From NCBI GenBank assembly GCA_019828595.1, contig JAHQRK010000018.1, positions 1,577,309 through 1,641,308 of the forward strand: a stretch of DNA of 64,000 bases, read 5' to 3'. This DNA comes from Aphanomyces cochlioides. Its lineage: Eukaryota > Oomycota > Saprolegniomycetes > Saprolegniales > Verrucalvaceae. The notes beneath the pieces were generated by a model. The model did no database searches. It was not told the origin of the DNA and saw only the letters and a program-made list of their open reading frames with translations. Below, in pieces: positions 32,014-47,221 of the stretch (positions within the stretch are counted from its first letter, which is position 1; the number at the start of each line of letters is the position of its first letter). The position numbers and the translations under genes are program-made.

Positions 32014-33950
32014 CTAGGGTGAGGCCAGGGCTACGCCCCTGGGTGGAGCGTTTTGCTTTGGAAATAACAAAGATTTGCTCACACACATGAAACGTTTGAA
32101 GCCATACTATGAATTTTGAATTTGATTCAGGCCCAGTTCGAAGTAAAAAATAAGTTAACGCCGAGCATACTGATTGGCTACTGTTGACTGACGAATATTA
32201 TTTTTCGTCAGGAGATAAATCATGTCCTGACCACAAAACCGTCGACTCGTACCGAAAGAAAAATAAATTATCCAATCAGAGATCATATTATTTTGAAACT
32301 AAGGAGACAGTATTTACTTCGCACTCCTTATTCACTTCTTTCTTATTTTACTTCGAATTGGCCTCCATAGTTTCCCTGTTTTGTTGTGCAAAAATGCCAG
32401 TACTTGCACAGATAACACGAACGACTTATCAGTGATAATACAGACGCTATTATCACTGATAAGTCGTTCGTGTTATCTGTGCAAGTACTGGCATTTTTGC
32501 ACGAGGTACCAGTCCTATTCACGGCGCATTTGACGGCAAGACAATGATGACCATGCGCTTAGATGATGCTCAAGGCGACTATGCGCTTAGATGATGCTCA
32601 AGGCGACTACCAACATGTCGGAGACATAGTATATCTAGATGGAGAAAGGCGAACCTTTTATGGTAATCTACGGTTGTGTCCAATGTGATCGTGGCATGTG
32701 GTGGGTGGAGGTTCTAGGAGCACGGTCAAGAAGGTCAATGTAGATGCTGAAATTTCAGTTGATAATGTGATTGGATCGTAAAAATACTGTGGATATGTGT
32801 CCCGCCACTTAAGCTTAACATAATGTGGTTTGCCAGAAAATACTACTCATTTCTTTCATAAATCGTACAGAAGTCGCGGTATTTATTAAACATCACATTG
32901 TTTAATATCGCGTATTGAACTCGTACATCCAATGAGTTGAAACTTTGATACTGGGTAATACACCTGCTAAGTATTCATGCAACACCCCTTAAGTGATTCA
33001 TGATACTCGCCGTAGGCCCACTATCAACAGTGGTACTCCATCAAAAAAAGTAGCACCATCAGTTGCAATAGTGGTAACCAACGTTACACATTGTCCCCTT
33101 ACTGTAAAAAAGTTGAACTATGGGAGAGGATTTACTCGTCCAAAGTCAATATGAAAATACAGTAAAAACACACGTTTTAGCTGTCCCTGGCTGCTCTATG
33201 AAAATGTCCGGTATTTCGAGCCAAAAAATAACATGGCCCTACTTCGTAACATTCGCATATCGCGTCGGAATTCGCCTTTCGGAGTCCAAGCCTCTGGCCA
33301 GAGTATGGCTTAAAGTGGCAGAAAGGGCTCGTCACCCTACTGCACAGTGTGTTGACCGCTTATTCAGCGGCCTTTTCTGCCCGAGTGAAGCTATCCTAAG
33401 ACATGCATCTCACCTTGCATCGTCCCAGAAAAAACCAACTGCCATTCATCTCGTCTTTGGCAGGTATTATTTTAAATAGCAGGACAATATTTTCATTTTG
33501 TATGTGGAATTGTTTGATCATTAATATTATCGACAACTGGCACGTCCAGCATCATGGGTGCATCGTGACAAAACATGACACCAAGTATTGAGGAACACAC
33601 CAAATAATTGACAAATGGATATTTGCCATGGATATCGGGCAATACAACCTTGAGTGGTCAAATTAGTTGATGTTGGTTGGAAGTGCTGACTACTATGAAC
33701 GAACTTGTCTCAAATTACTCTTTTTTTGACTTGGCGTTTGTATGTAAAAATTGCTCATTTTTGTACTTGGAATTTGTATGTCAAAATGACTCATTTTTTG
33801 ACTTGACGTTTGTATGTAAAAATTACTCATTTTTGTACTTAGAATTTGTATATAAAAATTGCTCATTTGTTGACTTGACGTTTGTATGTAAAAATTACTC
33901 TCGTACTTAGTCTCGTACTTACGTGTTGCGTTAGAGCTTTAAGTAATAGA
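32014..33950 (-). mobile_element. Array unit 8
   Basis: 1,937 bp: inverted duplication plus two VNTR copies. Confidence 0.8.
32386..32502. repeat. 55-bp inverted duplication, unit 8
   Basis: Identical junctions to unit 4. Confidence 0.9.
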
Positions 33951-35807
33951 CTAGGGTGAGGCCAGGGCTACGCCCCTGGGTGGAGCGTTTTGCTTTGGAA
34001 ATAACAAAGATTTGCTCACACACATGAAACGTTTGAAGCCATACTATGAATTTTGAATTTGATTCAGGCCCAGTTCGAAGTAAAAAATAAGTTAACGCCG
34101 AGCATACTGATTGGCTACTGTTGACTGACGAATATTATTTTTCGTCAGGAGATAAATCATGTCCTGACCACAAAACCGTCGACTCGTACCGAAAGAAAAA
34201 TAAATTATCCAATCAGAGATCATATTATTTTGAAACTAAGGAGACAGTATTTACTTCGCACTCCTTATTCACTTCTTTCTTATTTTACTTCGAATTGGCC
34301 TCCATAGTTTCCCTGTTTTGTTGTGCAAAAATGCCAGTACTTGCACAGATAACACGAACGACTTATCAGTGATAATACAGACGCTCGAGGTACCCAGTCC
34401 TATTCACGGCGCATTTGACGGCAAGACAATGATGACCATGCGCTTAGATGATGCTCAAGGCGACTACCAACATGTCGGAGACATAGTATATCTAGATGGA
34501 GAAAGGCGAACCTTTTATGGTAATCTACGGTTGTGTCCAATGTGATCGTGGCATGTGGTGGGTGGAGGTTCTAGGAGCACGGTCAAGAAGGTCAATGTAG
34601 ATGCTGAAATTTCAGTTGATAATGTGATTGGATCGTAAAAATACTGTGGATATGTGTCCCGCCACTTAAGCTTAACATAATGTGGTTTGCCAGAAAATAC
34701 TACTCATTTCTTTCATAAATCGTACAGAAGTCGCGGTATTTATTAAACATCACATTGTTTAATATCGCGTATTGAACTCGTACATCCAATGAGTTGAAAC
34801 TTTGATACTGGGTAATACACCTGCTAAGTATTCATGCAACACCCCTTAAGTGATTCATGATACTCGCCGTAGGCCCACTATCAACAGTGGTACTCCATCA
34901 AAAAAAGTAGCACCATCAGTTGCAATAGTGGTAACCAACGTTACACATTGTCCCCTTACTGTAAAAAAGTTGAACTATGGGAGAGGATTTACTCGTCCAA
35001 AGTCAATATGAAAATACAGTAAAAACACACGTTTTAGCTGTCCCTGGCTGCTCTATGAAAATGTCCGGTATTTCGAGCCAAAAAATAACATGGCCCTACT
35101 TCGTAACATTCGCATATCGCGTCGGAATTCGCCTTTCGGAGTCCAAGCCTCTGGCCAGAGTATGGCTTAAAGTGGCAGAAAGGGCTCGTCACCCTACTGC
35201 ACAGTGTGTTGACCGCTTATTCAGCGGCCTTTTCTGCCCGAGTGAAGCTATCCTAAGACATGCATCTCACCTTGCATCGTCCCAGAAAAAACCAACTGCC
35301 ATTCATCTCGTCTTTGGCAGGTATTATTTTAAATAGCAGGACAATATTTTCATTTTGTATGTGGAATTGTTTGATCATTAATATTATCGACAACTGGCAC
35401 GTCCAGCATCATGGGTGCATCGTGACAAAACATGACACCAAGTATTGAGGAACACACCAAATAATTGACAAATGGATATTTGCCATGGATATCGGGCAAT
35501 ACAACCTTGAGTGGTCAAATTAGTTGATGTTGGTTGGAAGTGCTGACTACTATGAACGAACTTGTCTCAAATTACTCTTTTTTTGACTTGGCGTTTGTAT
35601 GTAAAAATTGCTCATTTTTGTACTTGGAATTTGTATGTCAAAATGACTCATTTTTTGACTTGACGTTTGTATGTAAAAATTACTCATTTTTGTACTTAGA
35701 ATTTGTATATAAAAATTGCTCATTTGTTGACTTGACGTTTGTATGTAAAAATTACTCTCGTACTTAGTCTCGTACTTACGTGTTGCGTTAGAGCTTTAAG
35801 TAATAGA
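33951..35807 (-). mobile_element. Array unit 9
   Basis: 1,857 bp, basic form, an isolated single-VNTR unit among longer ones. Confidence 0.8.
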
Positions 35808-37693
35808 CTAGGGTGAGGCCAGGGCTACGCCCCTGGGTGGAGCGTTTTGCTTTGGAAATAACAAAGATTTGCTCACACACATGAAACGTTTGAAGCCATA
35901 CTATGAATTTTGAATTTGATTCAGGCCCAGTTCGAAGTAAAAAAATAAGTTAACGCCGAGCATACTGATTGGCTACTGTTGACTGACGAATATTATTTTT
36001 CGTCAGGAGATAAATCATGTCCTGACCACAAAACCGTCGACTCGTACCGAAAGAAAAATAAATTATCCAATCAGAGATCATATTATTTTGAAACTAAGGA
36101 GACAGTATTTACTTCGCACTCCTTATTCACTTCTTTCTTATTTTACTTCGAATTGGCCTCCATAGTTTCCCTGTTTTGTTGTGCAAAAATGCCAGTACTT
36201 GCACAGATAACACGAACGACTTATCAGTGATAATACAGACGCTCGAGGTACCCAGTCCTATTCACGGCGCATTTGACGGCAAGACAATGATGACCATGCG
36301 CTTAGATGATGCTCAAGGCGACTATGCGCTTAGATGATGCTCAAGGCGACTACCAACATGTCGGAGACATAGTATATCTAGATGGAGAAAGGCGAACCTT
36401 TTATGGTAATCTACGGTTGTGTCCAATGTGATCGTGGCATGTGGTGGGTGGAGGTTCTAGGAGCACGGTCAAGAAGGTCAATGTAGATGCTGAAATTTCA
36501 GTTGATAATGTGATTGGATCGTAAAAATACTGTGGATATGTGTCCCGCCACTTAAGCTTAACATAATGTGGTTTGCCAGAAAATACTACTCATTTCTTTC
36601 ATAAATCGTACAGAAGTCGCGGTATTTATTAAACATCACATTGTTTAATATCGCGTATTGAACTCGTACATCCAATGAGTTGAAACTTTGATACTGGGTA
36701 ATACACCTGCTAAGTATTCATGCAACACCCCTTAAGTGATTCATGATACTCGCCGTAGGCCCACTATCAACAGTGGTACTCCATCAAAAAAAGTAGCACC
36801 ATCAGTTGCAATAGTGGTAACCAACGTTACACATTGTCCCCTTACTGTAAAAAAGTTGAACTATGGGAGAGGATTTACTCGTCCAAAGTCAATATGAAAA
36901 TACAGTAAAAACACACGTTTTAGCTGTCCCTGGCTGCTCTATGAAAATGTCCGGTATTTCGAGCCAAAAAATAACATGGCCCTACTTCGTAACATTCGCA
37001 TATCGCGTCGGAATTCGCCTTTCGGAGTCCAAGCCTCTGGCCAGAGTATGGCTTAAAGTGGCAGAAAGGGCTCGTCACCCTACTGCACAGTGTGTTGACC
37101 GCTTATTCAGCGGCCTTTTCTGCCCGAGTGAAGCTATCCTAAGACATGCATCTCACCTTGCATCGTCCCAGAAAAAACCAACTGCCATTCATCTCGTCTT
37201 TGGCAGGTATTATTTTAAATAGCAGGACAATATTTTCATTTTGTATGTGGAATTGTTTGATCATTAATATTATCGACAACTGGCACGTCCAGCATCATGG
37301 GTGCATCGTGACAAAACATGACACCAAGTATTGAGGAACACACCAAATAATTGACAAATGGATATTTGCCATGGATATCGGGCAATACAACCTTGAGTGG
37401 TCAAATTAGTTGATGTTGGTTGGAAGTGCTGACTACTATGAACGAACTTGTCTCAAATTACTCTTTTTTTGACTTGGCGTTTGTATGTAAAAATTGCTCA
37501 TTTTTGTACTTGGAATTTGTATGTCAAAATGACTCATTTTTTGACTTGACGTTTGTATGTAAAAATTACTCATTTTTGTACTTAGAATTTGTATATAAAA
37601 ATTGCTCATTTGTTGACTTGACGTTTGTATGTAAAAATTACTCTCGTACTTAGTCTCGTACTTACGTGTTGCGTTAGAGCTTTAAGTAATAGA
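35808..37693 (-). mobile_element. Array unit 10
   Basis: 1,886 bp: two VNTR copies and one extra A in the A-run near 35,940. Confidence 0.8.
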
Positions 37694-39630
37694 CTAGGGT
37701 GAGGCCAGGGCTACGCCCCTGGGTGGAGCGTTTTGCTTTGGAAATAACAAAGATTTGCTCACACACATGAAACGTTTGAAGCCATACTATGAATTTTGAA
37801 TTTGATTCAGGCCCAGTTCGAAGTAAAAAATAAGTTAACGCCGAGCATACTGATTGGCTACTGTTGACTGACGAATATTATTTTTCGTCAGGAGATAAAT
37901 CATGTCCTGACCACAAAACCGTCGACTCGTACCGAAAGAAAAATAAATTATCCAATCAGAGATCATATTATTTTGAAACTAAGGAGACAGTATTTACTTC
38001 GCACTCCTTATTCACTTCTTTCTTATTTTACTTCGAATTGGCCTCCATAGTTTCCCTGTTTTGTTGTGCAAAAATGCCAGTACTTGCACAGATAACACGA
38101 ACGACTTATCAGTGATAATACAGACGCTATTATCACTGATAAGTCGTTCGTGTTATCTGTGCAAGTACTGGCATTTTTGCACGAGGTACCAGTCCTATTC
38201 ACGGCGCATTTGACGGCAAGACAATGATGACCATGCGCTTAGATGATGCTCAAGGCGACTATGCGCTTAGATGATGCTCAAGGCGACTACCAACATGTCG
38301 GAGACATAGTATATCTAGATGGAGAAAGGCGAACCTTTTATGGTAATCTACGGTTGTGTCCAATGTGATCGTGGCATGTGGTGGGTGGAGGTTCTAGGAG
38401 CACGGTCAAGAAGGTCAATGTAGATGCTGAAATTTCAGTTGATAATGTGATTGGATCGTAAAAATACTGTGGATATGTGTCCCGCCACTTAAGCTTAACA
38501 TAATGTGGTTTGCCAGAAAATACTACTCATTTCTTTCATAAATCGTACAGAAGTCGCGGTATTTATTAAACATCACATTGTTTAATATCGCGTATTGAAC
38601 TCGTACATCCAATGAGTTGAAACTTTGATACTGGGTAATACACCTGCTAAGTATTCATGCAACACCCCTTAAGTGATTCATGATACTCGCCGTAGGCCCA
38701 CTATCAACAGTGGTACTCCATCAAAAAAAGTAGCACCATCAGTTGCAATAGTGGTAACCAACGTTACACATTGTCCCCTTACTGTAAAAAAGTTGAACTA
38801 TGGGAGAGGATTTACTCGTCCAAAGTCAATATGAAAATACAGTAAAAACACACGTTTTAGCTGTCCCTGGCTGCTCTATGAAAATGTCCGGTATTTCGAG
38901 CCAAAAAATAACATGGCCCTACTTCGTAACATTCGCATATCGCGTCGGAATTCGCCTTTCGGAGTCCAAGCCTCTGGCCAGAGTATGGCTTAAAGTGGCA
39001 GAAAGGGCTCGTCACCCTACTGCACAGTGTGTTGACCGCTTATTCAGCGGCCTTTTCTGCCCGAGTGAAGCTATCCTAAGACATGCATCTCACCTTGCAT
39101 CGTCCCAGAAAAAACCAACTGCCATTCATCTCGTCTTTGGCAGGTATTATTTTAAATAGCAGGACAATATTTTCATTTTGTATGTGGAATTGTTTGATCA
39201 TTAATATTATCGACAACTGGCACGTCCAGCATCATGGGTGCATCGTGACAAAACATGACACCAAGTATTGAGGAACACACCAAATAATTGACAAATGGAT
39301 ATTTGCCATGGATATCGGGCAATACAACCTTGAGTGGTCAAATTAGTTGATGTTGGTTGGAAGTGCTGACTACTATGAACGAACTTGTCTCAAATTACTC
39401 TTTTTTTGACTTGGCGTTTGTATGTAAAAATTGCTCATTTTTGTACTTGGAATTTGTATGTCAAAATGACTCATTTTTTGACTTGACGTTTGTATGTAAA
39501 AATTACTCATTTTTGTACTTAGAATTTGTATATAAAAATTGCTCATTTGTTGACTTGACGTTTGTATGTAAAAATTACTCTCGTACTTAGTCTCGTACTT
39601 ACGTGTTGCGTTAGAGCTTTAAGTAATAGA
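37694..39630 (-). mobile_element. Array unit 11
   Basis: 1,937 bp: inverted duplication plus two VNTR copies. Confidence 0.8.
38066..38182. repeat. 55-bp inverted duplication, unit 11
   Basis: Identical junctions to unit 4. Confidence 0.9.
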
Positions 39631-41567
39631 CTAGGGTGAGGCCAGGGCTACGCCCCTGGGTGGAGCGTTTTGCTTTGGAAATAACAAAGATTTGCTCACA
39701 CACATGAAACGTTTGAAGCCATACTATGAATTTTGAATTTGATTCAGGCCCAGTTCGAAGTAAAAAATAAGTTAACGCCGAGCATACTGATTGGCTACTG
39801 TTGACTGACGAATATTATTTTTCGTCAGGAGATAAATCATGTCCTGACCACAAAACCGTCGACTCGTACCGAAAGAAAAATAAATTATCCAATCAGAGAT
39901 CATATTATTTTGAAACTAAGGAGACAGTATTTACTTCGCACTCCTTATTCACTTCTTTCTTATTTTACTTCGAATTGGCCTCCATAGTTTCCCTGTTTTG
40001 TTGTGCAAAAATGCCAGTACTTGCACAGATAACACGAACGACTTATCAGTGATAATACAGACGCTATTATCACTGATAAGTCGTTCGTGTTATCTGTGCA
40101 AGTACTGGCATTTTTGCACGAGGTACCAGTCCTATTCACGGCGCATTTGACGGCAAGACAATGATGACCATGCGCTTAGATGATGCTCAAGGCGACTATG
40201 CGCTTAGATGATGCTCAAGGCGACTACCAACATGTCGGAGACATAGTATATCTAGATGGAGAAAGGCGAACCTTTTATGGTAATCTACGGTTGTGTCCAA
40301 TGTGATCGTGGCATGTGGTGGGTGGAGGTTCTAGGAGCACGGTCAAGAAGGTCAATGTAGATGCTGAAATTTCAGTTGATAATGTGATTGGATCGTAAAA
40401 ATACTGTGGATATGTGTCCCGCCACTTAAGCTTAACATAATGTGGTTTGCCAGAAAATACTACTCATTTCTTTCATAAATCGTACAGAAGTCGCGGTATT
40501 TATTAAACATCACATTGTTTAATATCGCGTATTGAACTCGTACATCCAATGAGTTGAAACTTTGATACTGGGTAATACACCTGCTAAGTATTCATGCAAC
40601 ACCCCTTAAGTGATTCATGATACTCGCCGTAGGCCCACTATCAACAGTGGTACTCCATCAAAAAAAGTAGCACCATCAGTTGCAATAGTGGTAACCAACG
40701 TTACACATTGTCCCCTTACTGTAAAAAAGTTGAACTATGGGAGAGGATTTACTCGTCCAAAGTCAATATGAAAATACAGTAAAAACACACGTTTTAGCTG
40801 TCCCTGGCTGCTCTATGAAAATGTCCGGTATTTCGAGCCAAAAAATAACATGGCCCTACTTCGTAACATTCGCATATCGCGTCGGAATTCGCCTTTCGGA
40901 GTCCAAGCCTCTGGCCAGAGTATGGCTTAAAGTGGCAGAAAGGGCTCGTCACCCTACTGCACAGTGTGTTGACCGCTTATTCAGCGGCCTTTTCTGCCCG
41001 AGTGAAGCTATCCTAAGACATGCATCTCACCTTGCATCGTCCCAGAAAAAACCAACTGCCATTCATCTCGTCTTTGGCAGGTATTATTTTAAATAGCAGG
41101 ACAATATTTTCATTTTGTATGTGGAATTGTTTGATCATTAATATTATCGACAACTGGCACGTCCAGCATCATGGGTGCATCGTGACAAAACATGACACCA
41201 AGTATTGAGGAACACACCAAATAATTGACAAATGGATATTTGCCATGGATATCGGGCAATACAACCTTGAGTGGTCAAATTAGTTGATGTTGGTTGGAAG
41301 TGCTGACTACTATGAACGAACTTGTCTCAAATTACTCTTTTTTTGACTTGGCGTTTGTATGTAAAAATTGCTCATTTTTGTACTTGGAATTTGTATGTCA
41401 AAATGACTCATTTTTTGACTTGACGTTTGTATGTAAAAATTACTCATTTTTGTACTTAGAATTTGTATATAAAAATTGCTCATTTGTTGACTTGACGTTT
41501 GTATGTAAAAATTACTCTCGTACTTAGTCTCGTACTTACGTGTTGCGTTAGAGCTTTAAGTAATAGA
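39631..41567 (-). mobile_element. Array unit 12
   Basis: 1,937 bp: inverted duplication plus two VNTR copies; the only adjacent pair of this form is units 11-12. Confidence 0.8.
40003..40119. repeat. 55-bp inverted duplication, unit 12
   Basis: Identical junctions to unit 4. Confidence 0.9.
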
Positions 41568-43452
41568 CTAGGGTGAGGCCAGGGCTACGCCCCTGGGTGG
41601 AGCGTTTTGCTTTGGAAATAACAAAGATTTGCTCACACACATGAAACGTTTGAAGCCATACTATGAATTTTGAATTTGATTCAGGCCCAGTTCGAAGTAA
41701 AAAATAAGTTAACGCCGAGCATACTGATTGGCTACTGTTGACTGACGAATATTATTTTTCGTCAGGAGATAAATCATGTCCTGACCACAAAACCGTCGAC
41801 TCGTACCGAAAGAAAAATAAATTATCCAATCAGAGATCATATTATTTTGAAACTAAGGAGATAGTATTTACTTCGCACTCCTTATTCACTTCTTTCTTAT
41901 TTTACTTCGAATTGGCCTCCATAGTTTCCCTGTTTTGTTGTGCAAAAATGCCAGTACTTGCACAGATAACACGAACGACTTATCAGTGATAATACAGACG
42001 CTCGAGGTACCCAGTCCTATTCACGGCGCATTTGACGGCAAGACAATGATGACCATGCGCTTAGATGATGCTCAAGGCGACTATGCGCTTAGATGATGCT
42101 CAAGGCGACTACCAACATGTCGGAGACATAGTATATCTAGATGGAGAAAGGCGAACCTTTTATGGTAATCTACGGTTGTGTCCAATGTGATCGTGGCATG
42201 TGGTGGGTGGAGGTTCTAGGAGCACGGTCAAGAAGGTCAATGTAGATGCTGAAATTTCAGTTGATAATGTGATTGGATCGTAAAAATACTGTGGATATGT
42301 GTCCCGCCACTTAAGCTTAACATAATGTGGTTTGCCAGAAAATACTACTCATTTCTTTCATAAATCGTACAGAAGTCGCGGTATTTATTAAACATCACAT
42401 TGTTTAATATCGCGTATTGAACTCGTACATCCAATGAGTTGAAACTTTGATACTGGGTAATACACCTGCTAAGTATTCATGCAACACCCCTTAAGTGATT
42501 CATGATACTCGCCGTAGGCCCACTATCAACAGTGGTACTCCATCAAAAAAAGTAGCACCATCAGTTGCAATAGTGGTAACCAACGTTACACATTGTCCCC
42601 TTACTGTAAAAAAGTTGAACTATGGGAGAGGATTTACTCGTCCAAAGTCAATATGAAAATACAGTAAAAACACACGTTTTAGCTGTCCCTGGCTGCTCTA
42701 TGAAAATGTCCGGTATTTCGAGCCAAAAAATAACATGGCCCTACTTCGTAACATTCGCATATCGCGTCGGAATTCGCCTTTCGGAGTCCAAGCCTCTGGC
42801 CAGAGTATGGCTTAAAGTGGCAGAAAGGGCTCGTCACCCTACTGCACAGTGTGTTGACCGCTTATTCAGCGGCCTTTTCTGCCCGAGTGAAGCTATCCTA
42901 AGACATGCATCTCACCTTGCATCGTCCCAGAAAAAACCAACTGCCATTCATCTCGTCTTTGGCAGGTATTATTTTAAATAGCAGGACAATATTTTCATTT
43001 TGTATGTGGAATTGTTTGATCATTAATATTATCGACAACTGGCACGTCCAGCATCATGGGTGCATCGTGACAAAACATGACACCAAGTATTGAGGAACAC
43101 ACCAAATAATTGACAAATGGATATTTGCCATGGATATCGGGCAATACAACCTTGAGTGGTCAAATTAGTTGATGTTGGTTGGAAGTGCTGACTACTATGA
43201 ACGAACTTGTCTCAAATTACTCTTTTTTTGACTTGGCGTTTGTATGTAAAAATTGCTCATTTTTGTACTTGGAATTTGTATGTCAAAATGACTCATTTTT
43301 TGACTTGACGTTTGTATGTAAAAATTACTCATTTTTGTACTTAGAATTTGTATATAAAAATTGCTCATTTGTTGACTTGACGTTTGTATGTAAAAATTAC
43401 TCTCGTACTTAGTCTCGTACTTACGTGTTGCGTTAGAGCTTTAAGTAATAGA
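41568..43452 (-). mobile_element. Array unit 13
   Basis: 1,885 bp: two VNTR copies and the GAGATAGTAT variant shared with units 7 and 20. Confidence 0.8.
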
Positions 43453-45337
43453 CTAGGGTGAGGCCAGGGCTACGCCCCTGGGTGGAGCGTTTTGCTTTGG
43501 AAATAACAAAGATTTGCTCACACACATGAAACGTTTGAAGCCATACTATGAATTTTGAATTTGATTCAGGCCCAGTTCGAAGTAAAAAATAAGTTAACGC
43601 CGAGCATACTGATTGGCTACTGTTGACTGACGAATATTATTTTTCGTCAGGAGATAAATCATGTCCTGACCACAAAACCGTCGACTCGTACCGAAAGAAA
43701 AATAAATTATCCAATCAGAGATCATATTATTTTGAAACTAAGGAGACAGTATTTACTTCGCACTCCTTATTCACTTCTTTCTTATTTTACTTCGAATTGG
43801 CCTCCATAGTTTCCCTGTTTTGTTGTGCAAAAATGCCAGTACTTGCACAGATAACACGAATGACTTATCAGTGATAATACAGACGCTCGAGGTACCCAGT
43901 CCTATTCACGGCGCATTTGACGGCAAGACAATGATGACCATGCGCTTAGATGATGCTCAAGGCGACTATGCGCTTAGATGATGCTCAAGGCGACTACCAA
44001 CATGTCGGAGACATAGTATATCTAGATGGAGAAAGGCGAACCTTTTATGGTAATCTACGGTTGTGTCCAATGTGAGCGTGGCATGTGGTGGGTGGAGGTT
44101 CTAGGAGCACGGTCAAGAAGGTCAATGTAGATGCTGAAATTTCAGTTGATAATGTGATTGGATCGTAAAAATACTGTGGATATGTGTCCCGCCACTTAAG
44201 CTTAACATAATGTGGTTTGCCAGAAAATACTACTCATTTCTTTCATAAATCGTACAGAAGTCGCGGTATTTATTAAACATCACATTGTTTAATATCGCGT
44301 ATTGAACTCGTACATCCAATGAGTTGAAACTTTGATACTGGGTAATACACCTGCTAAGTATTCATGCAACACCCCTTAAGTGATTCATGATACTCGCCGT
44401 AGGCCCACTATCAACAGTGGTACTCCATCAAAAAAAGTAGCACCATCAGTTGCAATAGTGGTAACCAACGTTACACATTGTCCCCTTACTGTAAAAAAGT
44501 TGAACTATGGGAGAGGATTTACTCGTCCAAAGTCAATATGAAAATACAGTAAAAACACACGTTTTAGCTGTCCCTGGCTGCTCTATGAAAATGTCCGGTA
44601 TTTCGAGCCAAAAAATAACATGGCCCTACTTCGTAACATTCGCATATCGCGTCGGAATTCGCCTTTCGGAGTCCAAGCCTCTGGCCAGAGTATGGCTTAA
44701 AGTGGCAGAAAGGGCTCGTCACCCTACTGCACAGTGTGTTGACCGCTTATTCAGCGGCCTTTTCTGCCCGAGTGAAGCTATCCTAAGACATGCATCTCAC
44801 CTTGCATCGTCCCAGAAAAAACCAACTGCCATTCATCTCGTCTTTGGCAGGCATTATTTTAAATAGCAGGACAATATTTTCATTTTGTATGTGGAATTGT
44901 TTGATCATTAATATTATCGACAACTGGCACGTCCAGCATCATGGGTGCATCGTGACAAAACATGACACCAAGTATTGAGGAACACACCAAATAATTGACA
45001 AATGGATATTTGCCATGGATATCGGGCAATACAACCTTGAGTGGTCAAATTAGTTGATGTTGGTTGGAAGTGCTGACTACTATGAACGAACTTGTCTCAA
45101 ATTACTCTTTTTTTGACTTGGCGTTTGTATGTAAAAATTGCTCATTTTTGTACTTGGAATTTGTATGTCAAAATGACTCATTTTTTGACTTGACGTTTGT
45201 ATGTAAAAATTACTCATTTTTGTACTTAGAATTTGTATATAAAAATTGCTCATTTGTTGACTTGACGTTTGTATGTAAAAATTACTCTCGTACTTAGTCT
45301 CGTACTTACGTGTTGCGTTAGAGCTTTAAGTAATAGA
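43453..45337 (-). mobile_element. Array unit 14
   Basis: 1,885 bp: two VNTR copies, CGAATGACTT near 43,858, GTGAGCGTGG near 44,072 and GGCATTATT near 44,850. Confidence 0.8.
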
Positions 45338-47221
45338 CTAGGGTGAGGCCAGGGCTACGCCCCTGGGTGGAGCGTTTTGCTTTGGAAATAACAAAGATTT
45401 GCTCACACACATGAAACGTTTGAAGCCATACTATGAATTTTGAATTTGATTCAGGCCCAGTTCGAAGTAAAAAATAAGTTAACGCCGAGCATACTGATTG
45501 GCTACTGTTGACTGACGAATATTATTTTTCGTCAGGAGATAAATCATGTCCTGACCACAAAACCGTCGACTCGTACCGAAAGAAAAATAAATTATCCAAT
45601 CAGAGATCATATTATTTTGAAACTAAGGAGACAGTATTTACTTCGCACTCCTTATTCACTTCTTTCTTATTTTACTTCGAATTGGCCTCCATAGTTTCCC
45701 TGTTTTGTTGTGCAAAAATGCCAGTACTTGCACAGATAACACGAACGACTTATCAGTGATAATACAGACGCTCGAGGTACCCAGTCCTATTCACGGCGCA
45801 TTTGACGGCAAGACAATGATGACCATGCGCTTAGATGATGCTCAAGGCGACTATGCGCTTAGATGATGCTCAAGGCGACTACCAACATGTCGGAGACATA
45901 GTATATCTAGATGGAGAAAGGCGAACCTTTTATGGTAATCTACGGTTGTGTCCAATGTGATCGTGGCATGTGGTGGGTGGAGGTTCTAGGAGCACGGTCA
46001 AGAAGGTCAATGTAGATGCTGAAATTTCAGTTGATAATGTGATTGGATCGTAAAAATACTGTGGATATGTGTCCCGCCACTTAAGCTTAACATAATGTGG
46101 TTTGCCAGAAAATACTACTCATTTCTTTCATAAATCGTACAGAAGTCGCGGTATTTATTAAACATCACATTGTTTAATATCGCGTATTGAACTCGTACAT
46201 CCAATGAGTTGAAACTTTGATACTGGGTAATACACCTGCTAAGTATTCATGCAACACCCCTTAAGTGATTCATGATACTCGCCGTAGGCCCACTATCAAC
46301 AGTGGTACTCCATCAAAAAAGTAGCACCATCAGTTGCAATAGTGGTAACCAACGTTACACATTGTCCCCTTACTGTAAAAAAGTTGAACTATGGGAGAGG
46401 ATTTACTCGTCCAAAGTCAATATGAAAATACAGTAAAAACACACGTTTTAGCTGTCCCTGGCTGCTCTATGAAAATGTCCGGTATTTCGAGCCAAAAAAT
46501 AACATGGCCCTACTTCGTAACATTCGCATATCGCGTCGGAATTCGCCTTTCGGAGTCCAAGCCTCTGGCCAGAGTATGGCTTAAAGTGGCAGAAAGGGCT
46601 CGTCACCCTACTGCACAGTGTGTTGACCGCTTATTCAGCGGCCTTTTCTGCCCGAGTGAAGCTATCCTAAGACATGCATCTCACCTTGCATCGTCCCAGA
46701 AAAAACCAACTGCCATTCATCTCGTCTTTGGCAGGCATTATTTTAAATAGCAGGACAATATTTTCATTTTGTATGTGGAATTGTTTGATCATTAATATTA
46801 TCGACAACTGGCACGTCCAGCATCATGGGTGCATCGTGACAAAACATGACACCAAGTATTGAGGAACACACCAAATAATTGACAAATGGATATTTGCCAT
46901 GGATATCGGGCAATACAACCTTGAGTGGTCAAATTAGTTGATGTTGGTTGGAAGTGCTGACTACTATGAACGAACTTGTCTCAAATTACTCTTTTTTTGA
47001 CTTGGCGTTTGTATGTAAAAATTGCTCATTTTTGTACTTGGAATTTGTATGTCAAAATGACTCATTTTTTGACTTGACGTTTGTATGTAAAAATTACTCA
47101 TTTTTGTACTTAGAATTTGTATATAAAAATTGCTCATTTGTTGACTTGACGTTTGTATGTAAAAATTACTCTCGTACTTAGTCTCGTACTTACGTGTTGC
47201 GTTAGAGCTTTAAGTAATAGA
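45338..47221 (-). mobile_element. Array unit 15
   Basis: 1,884 bp: two VNTR copies, a shortened A-run near 46,315 and the GGCATTATT variant. Confidence 0.8.
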